Assembly (NCBI GenBank): GCA_963576565.1
Contig: OY755039.1
Location: forward strand, 78,738,289 to 78,802,288
Length of the DNA stretch: 64,000 nucleotides
Source: Aspidapion aeneum
Taxonomy: Eukaryota > Arthropoda > Insecta > Coleoptera > Brentidae
Direction of reading: 5' to 3'
The position numbers and the translations under genes are program-made. This document shows, piece after piece, positions 32,166-44,020 of the stretch (the stretch's first letter is position 1; each line of letters opens with the position of its first letter). The notes beneath the pieces are model-generated. The model ran no database searches. It was not told where the DNA came from and saw nothing but the letters and a program-made list of their open reading frames with translations.

Positions 32166-33060
32166 AAGTCCCTCACATTTCTCTTACCAGCATCATCATC
32201 ATTATCTACTATCCGGCCAGAATAAAATGAGGCGCAAAAGAGATGGCTCAACTCAATCTATCTCCCGCTTTTTACAGCACTTTAGTCTTACTGGCTGGTC
32301 TTCATTTTTAGAAAATTTTCCATAAACAAAATTTTAATATTACAAGAAAAAACGCGTCTTGTCTGGTACGTTTAACGAAATCGACTCCAGCCCGTTCAAA
32401 ATTTACACCCTTTTATTGGGTTTCTATTGTTACCGCTGGCTCAACTCGAATCCGGCCCGTTCACAATTCACACCCTTTTATTTTTATACACATTCTAGAC
32501 CAACAAAAAGAATCAGTAGCGTATCATTTACTGTTTTTTAATTTTTCAATAAGACTGTGAGGACTTCCAATTTTAAAGATATGAACGAATGATTTTGGAT
32601 TTTTACAATTTTTAGAAGGTCAAATGGTATTTTTTGAGGTTTCTAGATTTGTACGCACCTACCTAATGAAATAGGTAGGTACCTATATAATATAATAAGT
32701 ATAAAAGTTTTGAAAAAATATTTCTTTTTAAGAAAATTAAGGTATGGAGTTTTCCAGAAAAAAAAGGGTTAGGAATAGTAAAATATAAATTAATACCTAA
32801 TAATGATGAATTAAAAAATTATAGCACGCCACTGGACAGAGCAAAATAGCGCTAATTAAAGCCAATCTTTTGCGCGTCATTTTATTCTCGCCGAACAATA
32901 CATAGGCTGATCAGAAAAACATAAATTTCAAACTTTTCTACCATGACTCAAATTGGAGTTGAGTTCGGTTCGGTTCGGTTGTTTGTAAGAGGGGCCCAAT
33001 ATGAAAGGGTCCAATACCTAAAGGCCTATGTGTAAGGGCCCATACCAAGGGGCCCAAGGC
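32166..33060. other. No gene recognised between palindromic arrays
   Basis: Includes a duplicated 30-base block (CCCGTTCAMAATTYACACCC) at about 32388 and 32456, and GTTCGGTTCGGTTCGG at 32963. No coding evidence. Confidence 0.4.
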
Positions 33061-33492
33061 CTAGACTTTGTGTAGGGCCTCTGGAACGTTTTTAAAACGT
33101 CCCTGAAACGTTTTTTAAACATCCTCTGATATGTTTTTTAAACGTTCCCTGAAACGTTTTTAAACGTCCCCAGAACGTTTTTTAAACTTCCTCTAAAAAG
33201 TTTTTTAAACGTCCCCTATAACGTTTTTTAGACGCCCCTGAAACGTTTTTTGTACGTCCTTAAAACACACTGGAACGTTTCCGAACGTCACTAAAACGTC
33301 TATTAAACAAATTTTGCAAATGGCATAAAAAATTAAATTTGACAAACGTCTGAAAAACGCGTAAAGAAGGCCCACAAAAACTTTCCAGGGACCTCTATCG
33401 GACCCAGAGGGGCCTAGGCCTACGTTTTTAAAACGTCCCCTAGGTCCAAAATGGACGTTTTAAACACGTTTTTAAAACGTACCTGTGTTACT
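33061..33492. repeat. Minisatellite of 23-24 bp, core AACGTTTTTTAAACGT
   Basis: Between 33083 and 33262 about eight units of the type CCCTGAAACGTTTTTTAAACGT follow each other. Looser copies continue to 33300 and again at 33420-33475. Each unit is a palindrome. GTCCAAAATGGACG at 33450 is the inverse-arm partner of the motif at 32055. Confidence 0.88.
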
Positions 33493-33714
33493 AGGGAGTT
33501 ATCAACTGTTCACCATAACAAATACCATAGGCCAGCGCAAAAAAATTGTAAAAAGTGATCCGAAAAATTATGAAGTGACCGTTAGCATTTTACTTGACAA
33601 ATATAAACTAGCTATTAGGTACTTCATGGAACTGTAAAATTACCTCTAAGTAAGGATTTCTATTGCTATTTTACATCTGATTTTTTTTTAAACATAAAAA
33701 TATACTTACCCATA

Positions 33715-33912
33715 AATCGCAACTTTTACAAGGAAAAACACTAGGGCCATACTCCGTAAGATTAAAAAACACTGCACTTGCATCGAAAATATAAATTTTC
33801 ATCAATAAGCCGCGATTTGTAAGATGTAAAACGAATTATGCGGGCATATAAACAGCTGATCTCGTAAAAAGTGAGGTTAGTTTATTTGTTTTGCTTTGCA
33901 GCCGTTGATGTG
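33715..33912. repeat. Inverted and direct fragments of the 31.1-kb tandem unit
   Basis: 33720-33835 is the complement of about 31340-31465 (AATCGCAACTTTTACAAGGA, TACTCCGTAAGATTAAAAAA). 33838-33912 matches 31660-31730 directly (CTCGTAAAAAGTGAGGTTAG). The two meet head to head. Confidence 0.85.
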
Positions 33913-34093
33913 GTGTTTTCTCAATTAGCCAAAAACACTATGTTTGATGGTAGCTAAGACTATAAACTTTATAAATATCAACAGCAGAATATAATATCAT
34001 ACCTTATTCAGTAGTCAACTCTTACAGCATTTAAATAAAAAGTTACAAGCGGCCCACACAAAAATAAAAAAAAATACTACACGTGCTTGTATA

Positions 34094-34545
34094 GTCCAAA
34101 TTATACGCATTTGTAATGACGTCATTTTTGTTTATCTTTGTTTAGTATATTATAAACAGCGGTGACAATAAACTTAAAAAAAAAAGTAGTGTCTATGATT
34201 AATTAATTTTTTAAATAGGTAGGCAATTGGTTTTGTGAAGTATCCGCCACTGTCAATTAAATACATGAGTTTGTCAACTTGTCGGAAATTATTTTAAAAA
34301 GTTGTAAAATGCCGAGAAACAAATTTAATAGGTATAATGAACAATCGCAGCTGATAATTTTAAATATATTGGCTTTTTTTCAACTGAAAAAGGAACAAAT
34401 CCGAAATGGAATCGCACTTCAATTTGAGAATGTGCCGCAGATGCAACAAAATTGAGCCCAACAACGATAGTAAATATAAAAAGGAATCTACGCCATACGT
34501 TTTTTGCTCACCTGGTGACGTCATTACAAATGCGTATAATTTAGA
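34094..34545. mobile_element. TIR element, 452 bp, with transposase relic
   Basis: The ends GTCCAAATTATACGCATTTG and its inverse match over about 29 bases (one difference), reaching TAATGACGTCA. TA lies outside each end, a possible TA duplication. The interior keeps the first part of a transposase-like reading frame, so this is an internal-deletion derivative rather than a pure miniature element. Confidence 0.75.
34309..34520 (+). pseudogene. N-terminal fragment of a transposase-like protein
   Basis: ATG at 34309 opens 48 codons (MPRNKFNRYNEQSQLIILNI and what follows), stopping at 34453-34455. In the next frame, ADATKLSPTTIVNIK and (after one more base) KESTPYVFCSPG continue to about 34515. 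Spacing and residues resemble the helix-turn-helix start seen in many insect transposases, where xATxxSxxTVxxIKKE is followed by a Pro-Gly-Lys stretch. Two frameshifts break it, and it ends at the inverted repeat. The family assignment is tentative. Confidence 0.5.
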
Positions 34546-34559
34546 CTAACCATGTAATG

Positions 34560-35040
34560 ATTGATTTAAAAAAAAAAAGCGGCCTATGTCGATCCCAATG
34601 AATAAATCTTGGGATACATAGCAACGTTGCCACTCTTAGGAGTGCCGGTATCCCATTTTACCTTACTATGCCATTTCAAGTACACTTTCCCTATATTTTT
34701 GAAATCAGGAAGAAAAGATCTATAAAAATATAAAATAATAAATAGGGTGTTCAATTTAAAAAAACCGTGAACCTGTCAAATTTTGACATTTAGAATTTTT
34801 TTTGACCCTAAGATTCTTAAACCTCGTAAAAAATTATGAAACTTTTGTATTTATCATATTTTGATATCTTTTCAAATAGACGTTTTACATATGGTATAAA
34901 AATATACGGGAAAACCCTGTACGTCAACGCCCTACCAATTAGGCCACCGAAACCAGTGTAGGAAGCTAGTTGTCAGGGTATTCACTAGACCAAGCCATTC
35001 AATTAATTTTATAATTCTTCGCTCCCACTGTTAAAGTGTG
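34560..35040. other. No gene recognised
   Basis: Contains a short imperfect inverted repeat TTGGGATAC...GTATCCCA at 34612-34658. Otherwise undistinguished AT-rich DNA. Confidence 0.4.
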
Positions 35041-35143
35041 AAATCAAATTAGGTTCGATTCACACAATACTTACCGTCCCCCTACCGTCACCGTCCCGTC
35101 ACCGCACCATCAACGACACGTAAAATATTCTTACATTAGATAG

Positions 35144-35575
35144 TTTAAGTTGTGCTAAGTATTTTTACGTAAAACTGCACGTTAAGCGCTCTACGTTTTG
35201 TTCCAAATTTGAGTTTAAGTTGAATGTTTTTACGTTACCATAACAAGTCTACTAATAGCAAAGAATATGGAAAGCGGCACTGTGTTTTTTTGATGTTACA
35301 ATTTTATTTTTTGTCTTTTCAACTACAGTAGGAATATATTTGCAAAGAATCGTTTGTACTGGAAGCGGAAATTATCGTCTAGGCCTCATTTTTCGATCGG
35401 TCAATCAACCAATTCTATTCTTTGGTAACGTTAAGGTACAGACTGCCGTAAGCTAACGTAAATACGTAAGCTCCTAACGTGACCTTGACGACGGTGTGAC
35501 GAAGTGCGCTTGCGTATCTGTCAAATCTCATGCTTACGTAAAAATACGTAGCACAACTTAAACTATCTCCTAATT
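35144..35575. mobile_element. TIR insertion inside copy A
   Basis: AGATAGTTTAAGTTGTGCTA...TTTTTACGTAA at the left is inverted at 35535-35570. At 38085-38110 the equivalent sequence (ATTCTTACATTGAAAGCAATGG) lacks it and shows an empty site. Interior about 430 bp, non-coding. Confidence 0.75.
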
Positions 35576-36964
35576 GTCAGCAATGGACGTTGACTTGCCT
35601 GCGGCTTGCCGGTACGTATAGTCTGAATACGAAACCGTATGAAATGCGGCCGGTTGTATGCGGACTCGTTCATTTTGAGATATAAGTCGATGTTCAGAGG
35701 TTATTTTTCTGTTTTGTACTGTGTTTGTGTTTTGGTTCACGAATGATGTCGACTCCAACGAACTTCTTATTGAGAAATTTCGGAAATATGAAGATTTTTA
35801 AAATTATGGCCTCACGAAATTATTGCAATAATATTTATAAAGATCGCCTATGAAAAAAAATCATTATAAATATTAACATTTGCAAAATAATACAAAAACA
35901 TTTTAAAAAAAGGTTGAAAATTAAATAATAATCTTAAAATGCCATTTTCACTCTAAAACTATTTGCACAAAGATAGAGTAGACTGGGGTAATAAATAAAT
36001 TGTGAGACTTCGTAAATACTTGTACCAAAGATACCTATCTACCAAAGATGTCTTCAATAATTTAGGGTAAAAATCAATCCAGTTCTTTTTTAACTTTCTG
36101 CTATATAATTATGTAGGTAACTTTTATTAAAAATCCTATTTTTATAAATTATATTAGTTATCTTTTTTAAAACTGGAAAATTTTGAAATAAAATTAAAAT
36201 TCACGGATGCCTTGAGCCACCTATACCTCCTATATTTTATAAATATTTGACTGATTAATTTAATTATTTGGAACGTTTTGGAGTTTTGGCATGTTTCACT
36301 TTTTTAATATTTTTATTGTTTTCCGACGACCACAAAATATTAATCTGAATTTGCTTTGTCTTAATTATTTTTTTTTTGTTCTTAAGACGAAATATGTTTC
36401 TTTTAAGAGAAGAAATAATTTTCGTCTCCAAGGAGGAAGAAATATTCGTAATAACAATTCACCCAGTGATCATTTTATATGAAATCAACCAAAAAGAAAT
36501 GGATGTTTGACAGACCACCTCAATGATTTTGATAATTTTTGTTAATTTGTGAAAATCAAAAAATTGCCTTTCTGGATGAAAAATGAACTCAATAAAAATA
36601 AGGATATTTTAAGAACTACTTACACCAGAATAGCAAAATAGGGCTTATTTGAAAGCTCTTGAAATTGGCTTTTGAATCAGATATCTATCATATGATATAT
36701 TTTTAATAAAATCAAAACTGAAATTTAAAAAAACTATGTTTTTAAAAAAATTTCAAAAATGTAGATTTTTTTATAAAAATATATTTTTTTCCTCAATGTT
36801 TTAGCAAGATCCTCATCAAATTTCAAGATGGAGAAAAGGTGGGTTTATTTTAAAAAATTATAACTATAAAAATACATGGAAAATGATTCTTTTCCCAGTC
36901 ATTGTTTTAAAAAAAATTCAACATGAACACATTACTTCTCCATTCCAAAATTCGGTAAGGATCT

Positions 36965-37385
36965 TGTTATAGTTGTTTACCTAACAAGTGCGGAAAATAA
37001 TACTTTCCCGCACGTGACGGCGCGAAGCGGAGTTCGGTCAAGCCCTCAAGGGTGGTAAAGATACTTTACGCATGTGTCACGTACAATATTTCACCTATGA
37101 GTACCTTTTTTTAAATTTAAGGAAATTTTTAAATAAACATGTCAAATTAGATGAATTTGAAATGTAAACAAATATTGAAGCTGTCTTATTGACGCGTTGC
37201 TAAGGTTTCTAATAGGTGCGCGTGCACTAAAGTAATTGCTTTACCGCACGCGAGGAGGTAATAGTAGTTTACCTAACTAGTGCGGAAAGTGCCTCTTTTC
37301 CGCACGCGATTGCAGACGCGATAGCGGAGTTTGGCCAGCAATCAAGTGCGGAAAAGACACTTTACGCACGAGTTAGGTACACTAT
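36965..37385. repeat. Members of the ACCTAACNAGTGCGGAAA family
   Basis: 36970-37240 resembles the palindrome arm at 13795-14081 (GCACGTGACGG, GAGTTCGGTCAAGCC, GAAATGTAAACAAATATTGA). 37268-37380 is a compact palindrome: TTTACCTAACTAGTGCGG... and its inverse ...GCACGAGTTAGGTA, with TTTCCGCAC/GTGCGGAAAA inside. Confidence 0.8.
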
Positions 37386-40300
37386 TTTTTCTATAAGCGT
37401 GAGGAAAAAACTAAAAATTAATGAGAAAATTATTTATATTCAAAACGTTTTAATCAAATCAATTATTATTATTCACATTCTAGCGGCTTCTAGAACTGAC
37501 TGGGGTAGATCTTCGTCCGAAGAATCCATTGAAAATCTGATTTTTTTGTTTGAAAAATTCAAAAGACGCTTGTATCTGCAAAATTGGCTTTGTTTTGACA
37601 GTTTGTTTGTACTTTGTTGCTATGGTGATTTAAGATGCCAAATCTAAAACCACTAGAGTTCATTGTTGTTTGACATTGACAATGACGATATTTATACCGG
37701 GGAGGTTTAAAACTTATAATTTGAACCTATTTTACTGAAAACTTTATTTTATCGAAAATATTGAAAATATAGCAGAATTTTAGTCAATTTGAATATTTTT
37801 AGGATATTTCGTGTGCTAGGAAAGATACAAATGTATTTTGAACGGTCTAAATGTTATAGAACACCTCAAAATCGTAACAAATTTACTTTTCCATTTCGTT
37901 AACTGTAGACTCTGATTTGGCAATAAATCACTCCCGCCAGTTGCTAGAACAAAAGTGTCGGTGGCGTGCATGACGGAACGGAGCCTGTCGGTGTAATGTG
38001 AAATGGGCGCCGTCAAACGTGTCGTTGTCGTTGACCGCCACCGTCACGTCACCTGACCGTCACCGTACCGTCAACGACACGTAAAACATTCTTACATTGA
38101 AAGCAATGGACGTATTCACATTACGCCGCACCGGCAACGTACCGTCGCCGTCCCGACCGGCTAGTTTTCTCGAGGAGAATATTTTACGTGTCGTTGCCTG
38201 CCGGTGGCTTGCAGGCGGCTTGACGGCAAGGACTGTACACAGAGAACAGGATGGTCCACTTCGCGAAATCTGTCAGACGGTTTTTAATACGTCACAAAAT
38301 ACTCAACGACATAACCTCACTTTTTGGTAAAATATAAACAAAAACTAATTTTAAAACGTTTTTTTTTAAACCATGTCTCGCTGTAATGTAGAAAGATAAT
38401 AATATACAATTTTATGTAAACATATCCTAGGTGTATCTTCTGCAGAAAATAGTTTACAGAACCCCTCAATCATCAATAAAATCAAATAAATTTTTTCATT
38501 GTCATTTATTAGCATTTGCTTAAAAAAACATGTTAATATTTGGAATATCATCTAGAATATTTTGTGAATAGTATTTTACTCCCCATTAGAACACCTAAGC
38601 CTATGAGGGGTGATCAGCTGCCCATAGTAGGTGTACAAAATTCATTTACAGGACTGTGCAGGACACTATATTGCCCGGCTTTTTGCTGTCTTAATCACTA
38701 CATTATTCTACTTATCAATTTCTATTAGCAAATCTTCTTAAGCTTTTATGGTTTTTAAGAAACAAATAACTTACCATTATCAGAAAGTAGCATTTGTATA
38801 TTATTTTTCAGGTTTTTTTAATCAAAACTAGGAAAATTTTATAGGTAGATAGCGGCATTCTAGCTTAAGCAGTATACATGCACCCTGCAATCCACTACAG
38901 GACCAAAAATTTATTGCTAATTCCTGTAGAACAATGCATATATTTCATTCCACTTAACACCTAGTAGTACCACCTAAAGTGAGGGGCTCATCAATATGTA
39001 AGGACCTATACAATATCTCGACACTTTTAATGACCACTCAGGACTGATAAGAATCAGGACCTGGCACAACCTTTAAGGACTAACAGGGTCAACAAAAATA
39101 TGGTTTATTAAGTCCCTGTACAAAGTTTTTGCTATTGATCAGCAACACGCCCAGAGGTATTTTTTGCACTTAAGAAATATTCACTTTCTGTCAGTAGCGG
39201 CTTGTGGTAGAACATGGCACATCAGTTGAATAGAAAAAACCAAGGACCATAAACTGACCGTCTTTGGTAAAAACAAGATATTGTTGGCAAAAATGTTCAG
39301 TTATCATGTCATTTGTACAGTATGAAACCTCATTCCACATGACATGATAAATTAAATGTTTTGTCAATACATTATACAGTTTTTTCTTTCAACTGATGTA
39401 GAGTGTTCTACAACATTGCTATGTTTAAAAGGTAATAACATGTGTACCTACTGAGGTGTGTATATTGCTCAACTTCACCTAACTAGCAGCAGTACTAGCT
39501 TTTTGTCCCTTATTATTTTAGTAATTAAAATCTTGCTTTTTGTCCTGTTGAAGCAATTTGTAGTTATCAGTATTTTAACCTATTGCTTCATCTAAATGTT
39601 ACATATAGGTTTGATTTTATGAGGTATATGTTAGTGCCCCCAAAGATATCATCTCAGGATACATGTTTACATATTTAAAGATAAAAAATAAAATGATTAA
39701 ATAAAAGTTATTTTCCTATTTTAATTTCGACCAAATTTATTATATTTATTGATTTATAATACTAGAAATTATCTAAGTAGATAAAGTCTTTAGGCATCTG
39801 TATTATAATTTTTTTGTTATATCACTCATAATAGCAAAAAAATAACAAACCTGTATACAATATTAAGTGGGGTTATTGATTAAAAGCAATAAGGAATTTG
39901 TTACCATAAACATCAGGATAACAAATCCTGAATTTGATAAATGAAATGTAAGAAGAATGAACCATGGCGGCAAAAAATCTAGGACATGTAGGTATTTTAC
40001 CTTTCTAAGAAATGTCCTAGTATTTTTTACCCAACTGCAAGACCTTTTTACTTCTCGGCATCATTTTGTTTTTATTAAGTGACATTAGCTTCTAATGAAT
40101 TGAAAAAAATATAATAATATATTACATTTTAATAATATATATAAAAAATATAAATATATCTTTAAAAAAACTGTGCTAAAGCAAAATCTCCATTGTGCAA
40201 AAACTAAAATTGACAAAACAAAAACTTATAAACCAGAACATTATAAATAAATTATTGGGGAGGCAAAGAAAACAACTAAATTAAACTTAGAATAGATTCT

Positions 40301-40423
40301 GAAACTATTAAAGACACACACTAACAGTCGCAAACCAACTGAATACTCATTTTCGTACAATAGCAGACTCCGATACAAATAATTCAACAATAACTCTATC
40401 AATTTGCACAAAACAAAAAAAAA

Positions 40424-41929
40424 TCAGACTTTAACTAAGTAGTTTTCTTTTGTACCAACATCAACCAGCAAATGTTCCTTGATTTCGATGCTTGTACCTG
40501 CAGTTGGCTCTTCAGGATCAACTTCTATTGGTTTCACTGATAGGTTTTGACTTGGCACAGATGTATTCCTTAGTATTGTTTTGGAAGTACATAAGCCTGT
40601 AATAAAAAAACATATATAAGGAACTTTTTTAAAAATAGGTAGTTTCTACAGTGTAAATTTTGTACTCTAGTACATATGGAATTCACAAAAAACATGAGGT
40701 TTTAGAAATTGTCCAAGTATTATTTTGTTATGACATTTTTGTCAAAATTACAGTAGGTGTCCCAAATTAAGTTGGCACTATTGATAACTTCACTATTATT
40801 GGAGTCAAATTAGTACAAAACAGAAAAACAATTAAATTGCACATTTACAGAAAACAAAATTAAAAAGTATGTTTAATGTCTAATTTTTGTGGTTGTAGAG
40901 GTTTCTTCATAGACAAGGGGTGATCAGCTGCCCACAGTAGGTCTACAGGACTCCATAGGACACTATAATACACTACAGGATCAAGAATTAATTAAAGTCC
41001 TGTAGGATGGTGAACAAATTTGGTTCAGCTGATCATGCCTTGTTCATAGATGAACACACAGGCCTAAATAAATTCACATGCGGCTTAGTGTTACATTAAG
41101 TAATCTCTGGGGGAGGAGGGTTACCTTTGTGTCATAGTCTTGGCCATAGGTGGTTACACTTTTGTGACATTTTTAACCTATTTCTTTATCAAAAAATCTG
41201 AAAAATGGTATGTTGTTGAGTTGTTTTTATGAGAACATTTTTTTTGTCAACATAAGGTATGTATGTATTCGAAAGTGGTGGCCGGCCCTACTGGACCTCC
41301 ATGCACTGCGACCACATATGGATCTATTGTGCCCATGTACCTACATACTGAGTTTGACTAAAGTGGCATATTTTTTTTTCCACCCAGCACTTAAAAAACT
41401 CTGCAGATTACAACTAAATGATTTAGGCTTAACACAACATAAGGTATACCTACACAACATATTTAATTTTTAATATATTTGTGGTTAGGAAATATGCTTG
41501 GAAATAGGCTCGGAAATAGGTATGTTTATGTCAAAGTCACAAAAGTGTAACTGCCTATGGCAAGGACTATACACTAAATGATTTTTTTATATTTTTCTTG
41601 AAAAAGCGTTACGACAGGAGAAGGGCGGCAAAAGATCCTGAATTTTAACCTTACATAATTAAAGAATGTGGCCCTAAATAGATTTAAAAAAATGTTAAAA
41701 ATGATATTTACCTAGCAATTTATCTTGAAAAGGAATTTCGAAAACTGTTCTGTAGAAATGCTTTCGTGGGATCCATATTGTCTTTTCCACAACGCCTTAG
41801 CCACTCTTGCAAAATAGTCTTGGGAACAGTCATTGGAAGGTGGAAATTTAAAAAAACTCATAAACGTTGAACTTCTAAGTTCGAATAGTTGGATTTACAT
41901 CCAGAAACCGCACAGGATGCTCCTGGGAT
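40424..41929 (-). pseudogene. THAP-domain gene remnant, two exons and one intron
   Basis: Exon 1 (41929-41712) begins where THAP proteins start, IPGASCAVSGCKSNYSNL, with ATC in the usual ATG place. It then shows FFKFPPSND, EWLRRCGKDNMDPTKAF and FEIPFQDKLLG, each in a different frame, plus a TGA. The C-x4-C pair and W/PTK landmarks fit the THAP zinc-binding DNA-binding fold; the CSxHF part is missing. The donor CTAG|GTAAAT (41712/41711) and the acceptor TTATTACAG|GC (40597/40596) define a 1115-bp intron and keep phase. Exon 2 (40596-40424) adds LCTSKTILRNTSVPSQNLSV and an acidic tail ending LVKV then TGA. Decayed, but with gene structure intact. Confidence 0.75.
41134..41571. mobile_element. 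Miniature element with ATAGTCCTTGCCATAGG-type ends
   Basis: The left end ATAGTCTTGGCCATAGGTGG and the right end (inverse ATAGTCCTTGCCATAGGCAG) pair, with GTTACACTTTTGTGAC inside each. Single ends of the same family occur at 53874 and 59075-59103. Non-coding. Confidence 0.78.
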
Positions 41930-42255
41930 TTTGCGATTCCGAAAATTGTTTAAAATATCGAAAATAACAGTACAAAACCAAGATTCCACAAATTTTTTCC
42001 CTTAAAATAAAAATTAACCTCACTTTGGATTCGCGAAAAAAATCAATAAGTTCGGTTGTCCTTTTTCATTTAATGTGAATAGAAAAGGAAAGACCACCCT
42101 ATCAAACAGATCAAGGGTCTTTTGAGAAGGATGAGTAGGTTCATAGAAGGATGGCTCGACACCTTGAGGATTTTGTGACGTAGCCAAATTTGGAATATAT
42201 GGGGCTTATGGAAGTGGACCGTCCTGTTCTCTGTGTACAGTCCTTGGCTTGACGG

Positions 42256-43712
42256 TACGTATAGTGTGAATACCAAACCGTATCAAAAGCGGCCGGCTGC
42301 CGGCGGACTCGTTCATTTTGAGATAGAAATCGATGTTTTAAGGTTATTTTTCTGTTCTGTACTGTGTTTGTGTTTTGGGTGACGTATGATTCGACTCCAA
42401 CGAACCTCTTATTGAAGAATTTCGGAAATATGAAGACTTGTATAATTTTATGGCCTCACGAAATTATTGCAATAATATTTATAAAGATCGCCTATGAAAA
42501 AAAAATCATTTTAGACATTAACATTTGCAAAATAATAAAAAAACATAAAAAAAGGTGGTGACAAGGATAGGGTAGACTGGAGTAATAAATAAATTGTGAA
42601 ACTTCGTAAATACTTTTACCAAAGACACCTATCTACAAAGGATGTCTGCAATAATTTAAAGTTAAAATAAATAGTGTTTCTTAATTTTCTACTATATAAT
42701 TAGCTAAGTAACTTTTATTAAAAATCCTATCTTTATAAATAATATTATTTATTTCTTAAAACTGAAAAATTTTAAAATAAAATTAAACTTCACATGTCTT
42801 GAGCTACCTATATATCTACTATATTTTATAAATATTTGACTGATTATTTTAATTATTTGGAACATTTTGGAGTTTTGGCACGTTTCACTTTTTTAATATT
42901 TTGAATTTTTTCCGACGACCACAAAATATTAACCTGAATTTCGTTTTTCTTAACTATTGGTTTTGTTCTTAAGACAAAATATTTTTCTCTTAAGAGAAAA
43001 AACTATTTTTGTCTCCAGGGAGGAATAAATATTCGTGATAACAACACACCCAGTGATAACTTCATATGAAATCAACCAAAAAGAAATGGATGTTTGACAG
43101 ACCACTGATTTTGATAATTTTTATTAAATTTTTAAAATCAAAAAATTACCTCTTTGGATGTAACATGTCCTCCAAATAAAAATTAAGATATTTTGAGAAC
43201 TACTTACACCAGAATAGCGACATAGGGCTTATTTGAAAGCTCTTGAAACTGGCTTTTGAATCAGGTATCATATGATTTATTTTTTTATAAAAACCAAAAC
43301 TGAAATTTAAAAAAATAATTGTTTTTAAAAAAATTTCAAATATGTACTTTTTAAAGATCTCCAATAAATTTCAAGATGGAGAAATGGTAGGTTCATTTTG
43401 AAGAATAATGTTAACAATAAAAATACATGGAAAATGATTCTTTTCCCAGTATTTTTACATACACTGTTTTAAAAAATTCAACATGAACCCACCATTTCTC
43501 CATCCTAAAATTTAAAATACTAAAGTAAAGTCCATTTCGTTCACTGTTCACTCTGATTTGGCAATAAACCACTCCCGCCAGTTGCCAGAACAAAAGTGTC
43601 GGTGGCTTGCCGGCGGCATGACGGAACGGAGCCTGCCGGTATAATGTGAATTGGGCGCTGTCAAACGTGTCGTTGACGGTACGGTGGCGGTACGTATAAT
43701 GTGAATCGCGCC
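42256..43712. repeat. Body of copy B
   Basis: Colinear with copy A (35600-36950 and 37880-38060). No coding evidence. Confidence 0.8.
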
Positions 43713-44020
43713 TTAGACGTAAGTATCAACGTCTGAAAGCATGATTACTGCCCGTAACAACTTGTATTCCTGGAGACAGCTCTGGTTTAATGAACCGGAA
43801 TGTAGGCAGAAATGTAAAACTATACATATGTACATGTTAAACAAAACCACATATAAACACATGATATATTAACTTTGGAATAGTTAAATTCCATACTTCT
43901 CCCACTGGAATTGCTGACATATGCATTTTGATAGTTTAATATTTATATTATCAGGGCCGTACAAAACTTATTACTGATATTCCAATAATTTTAGATATTT
44001 TCGAAGAAAATAAATAGATC
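43713..44020. other. No gene recognised
   Basis: AT-rich spacer between repeat copy B and the next TIR element. Confidence 0.4.

Larger units (their letters stand above)
35045..38105. repeat. Large repeat, copy A (partner 38106-43712)
   Basis: The left end CGATTCACACAATACTTACC is followed by GTCACCG-rich sequence. The body 35600-36950 is colinear with 42256-43500 (AACCGTAT, CGGACTCGTTCATTTTGAGA, TGTACTGTGTTTGTGTTTTG, CTCACGAAATTATTGCAATA). The right part 37880-38060 matches 43525-43712. Copy A carries insertions at 35144-35575 and about 36960-37880. No open frame of note; probably a non-autonomous DNA element. Confidence 0.8.
38227..42246. mobile_element. TIR element, 4020 bp, 9-bp duplication, carrying THAP gene remains
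   Basis: GCTTGACGG is duplicated exactly at 38218-38226 and 42247-42255. The ends CAAGGACTGTACACAGAGAA and their inverse match over 35 bases with one difference; ACGTCACAAAAT also pairs further in. A 9-bp duplication suggests a Mutator-type mechanism, although no matching transposase is seen. The interior holds a spliced THAP pseudogene on the minus strand, a nested miniature element (41134-41571) and a repeated GGGGTGATCAGCTGCCCA block (38608 and 40917). Confidence 0.85.
38106..43712. repeat. Large repeat, copy B, interrupted by a 4.0-kb element
   Basis: It starts ACGTATTCACATTACGCCGC and ends GTACGTATAATGTGAATCGC, an inverted pair with GCCACCGTACC/ACGGTGGCGGT-type sub-terminal repeats. The element at 38227-42246 sits near its left end within GCTTGACGG. 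The body 42256-43712 matches copy A without copy A's insertions. Confidence 0.8.

Noticed and set aside
35570..35758. Minus-strand 62-codon frame in repeat copy A
   Set aside because: The matching part of copy B is not open in the same frame, so coding is unlikely.
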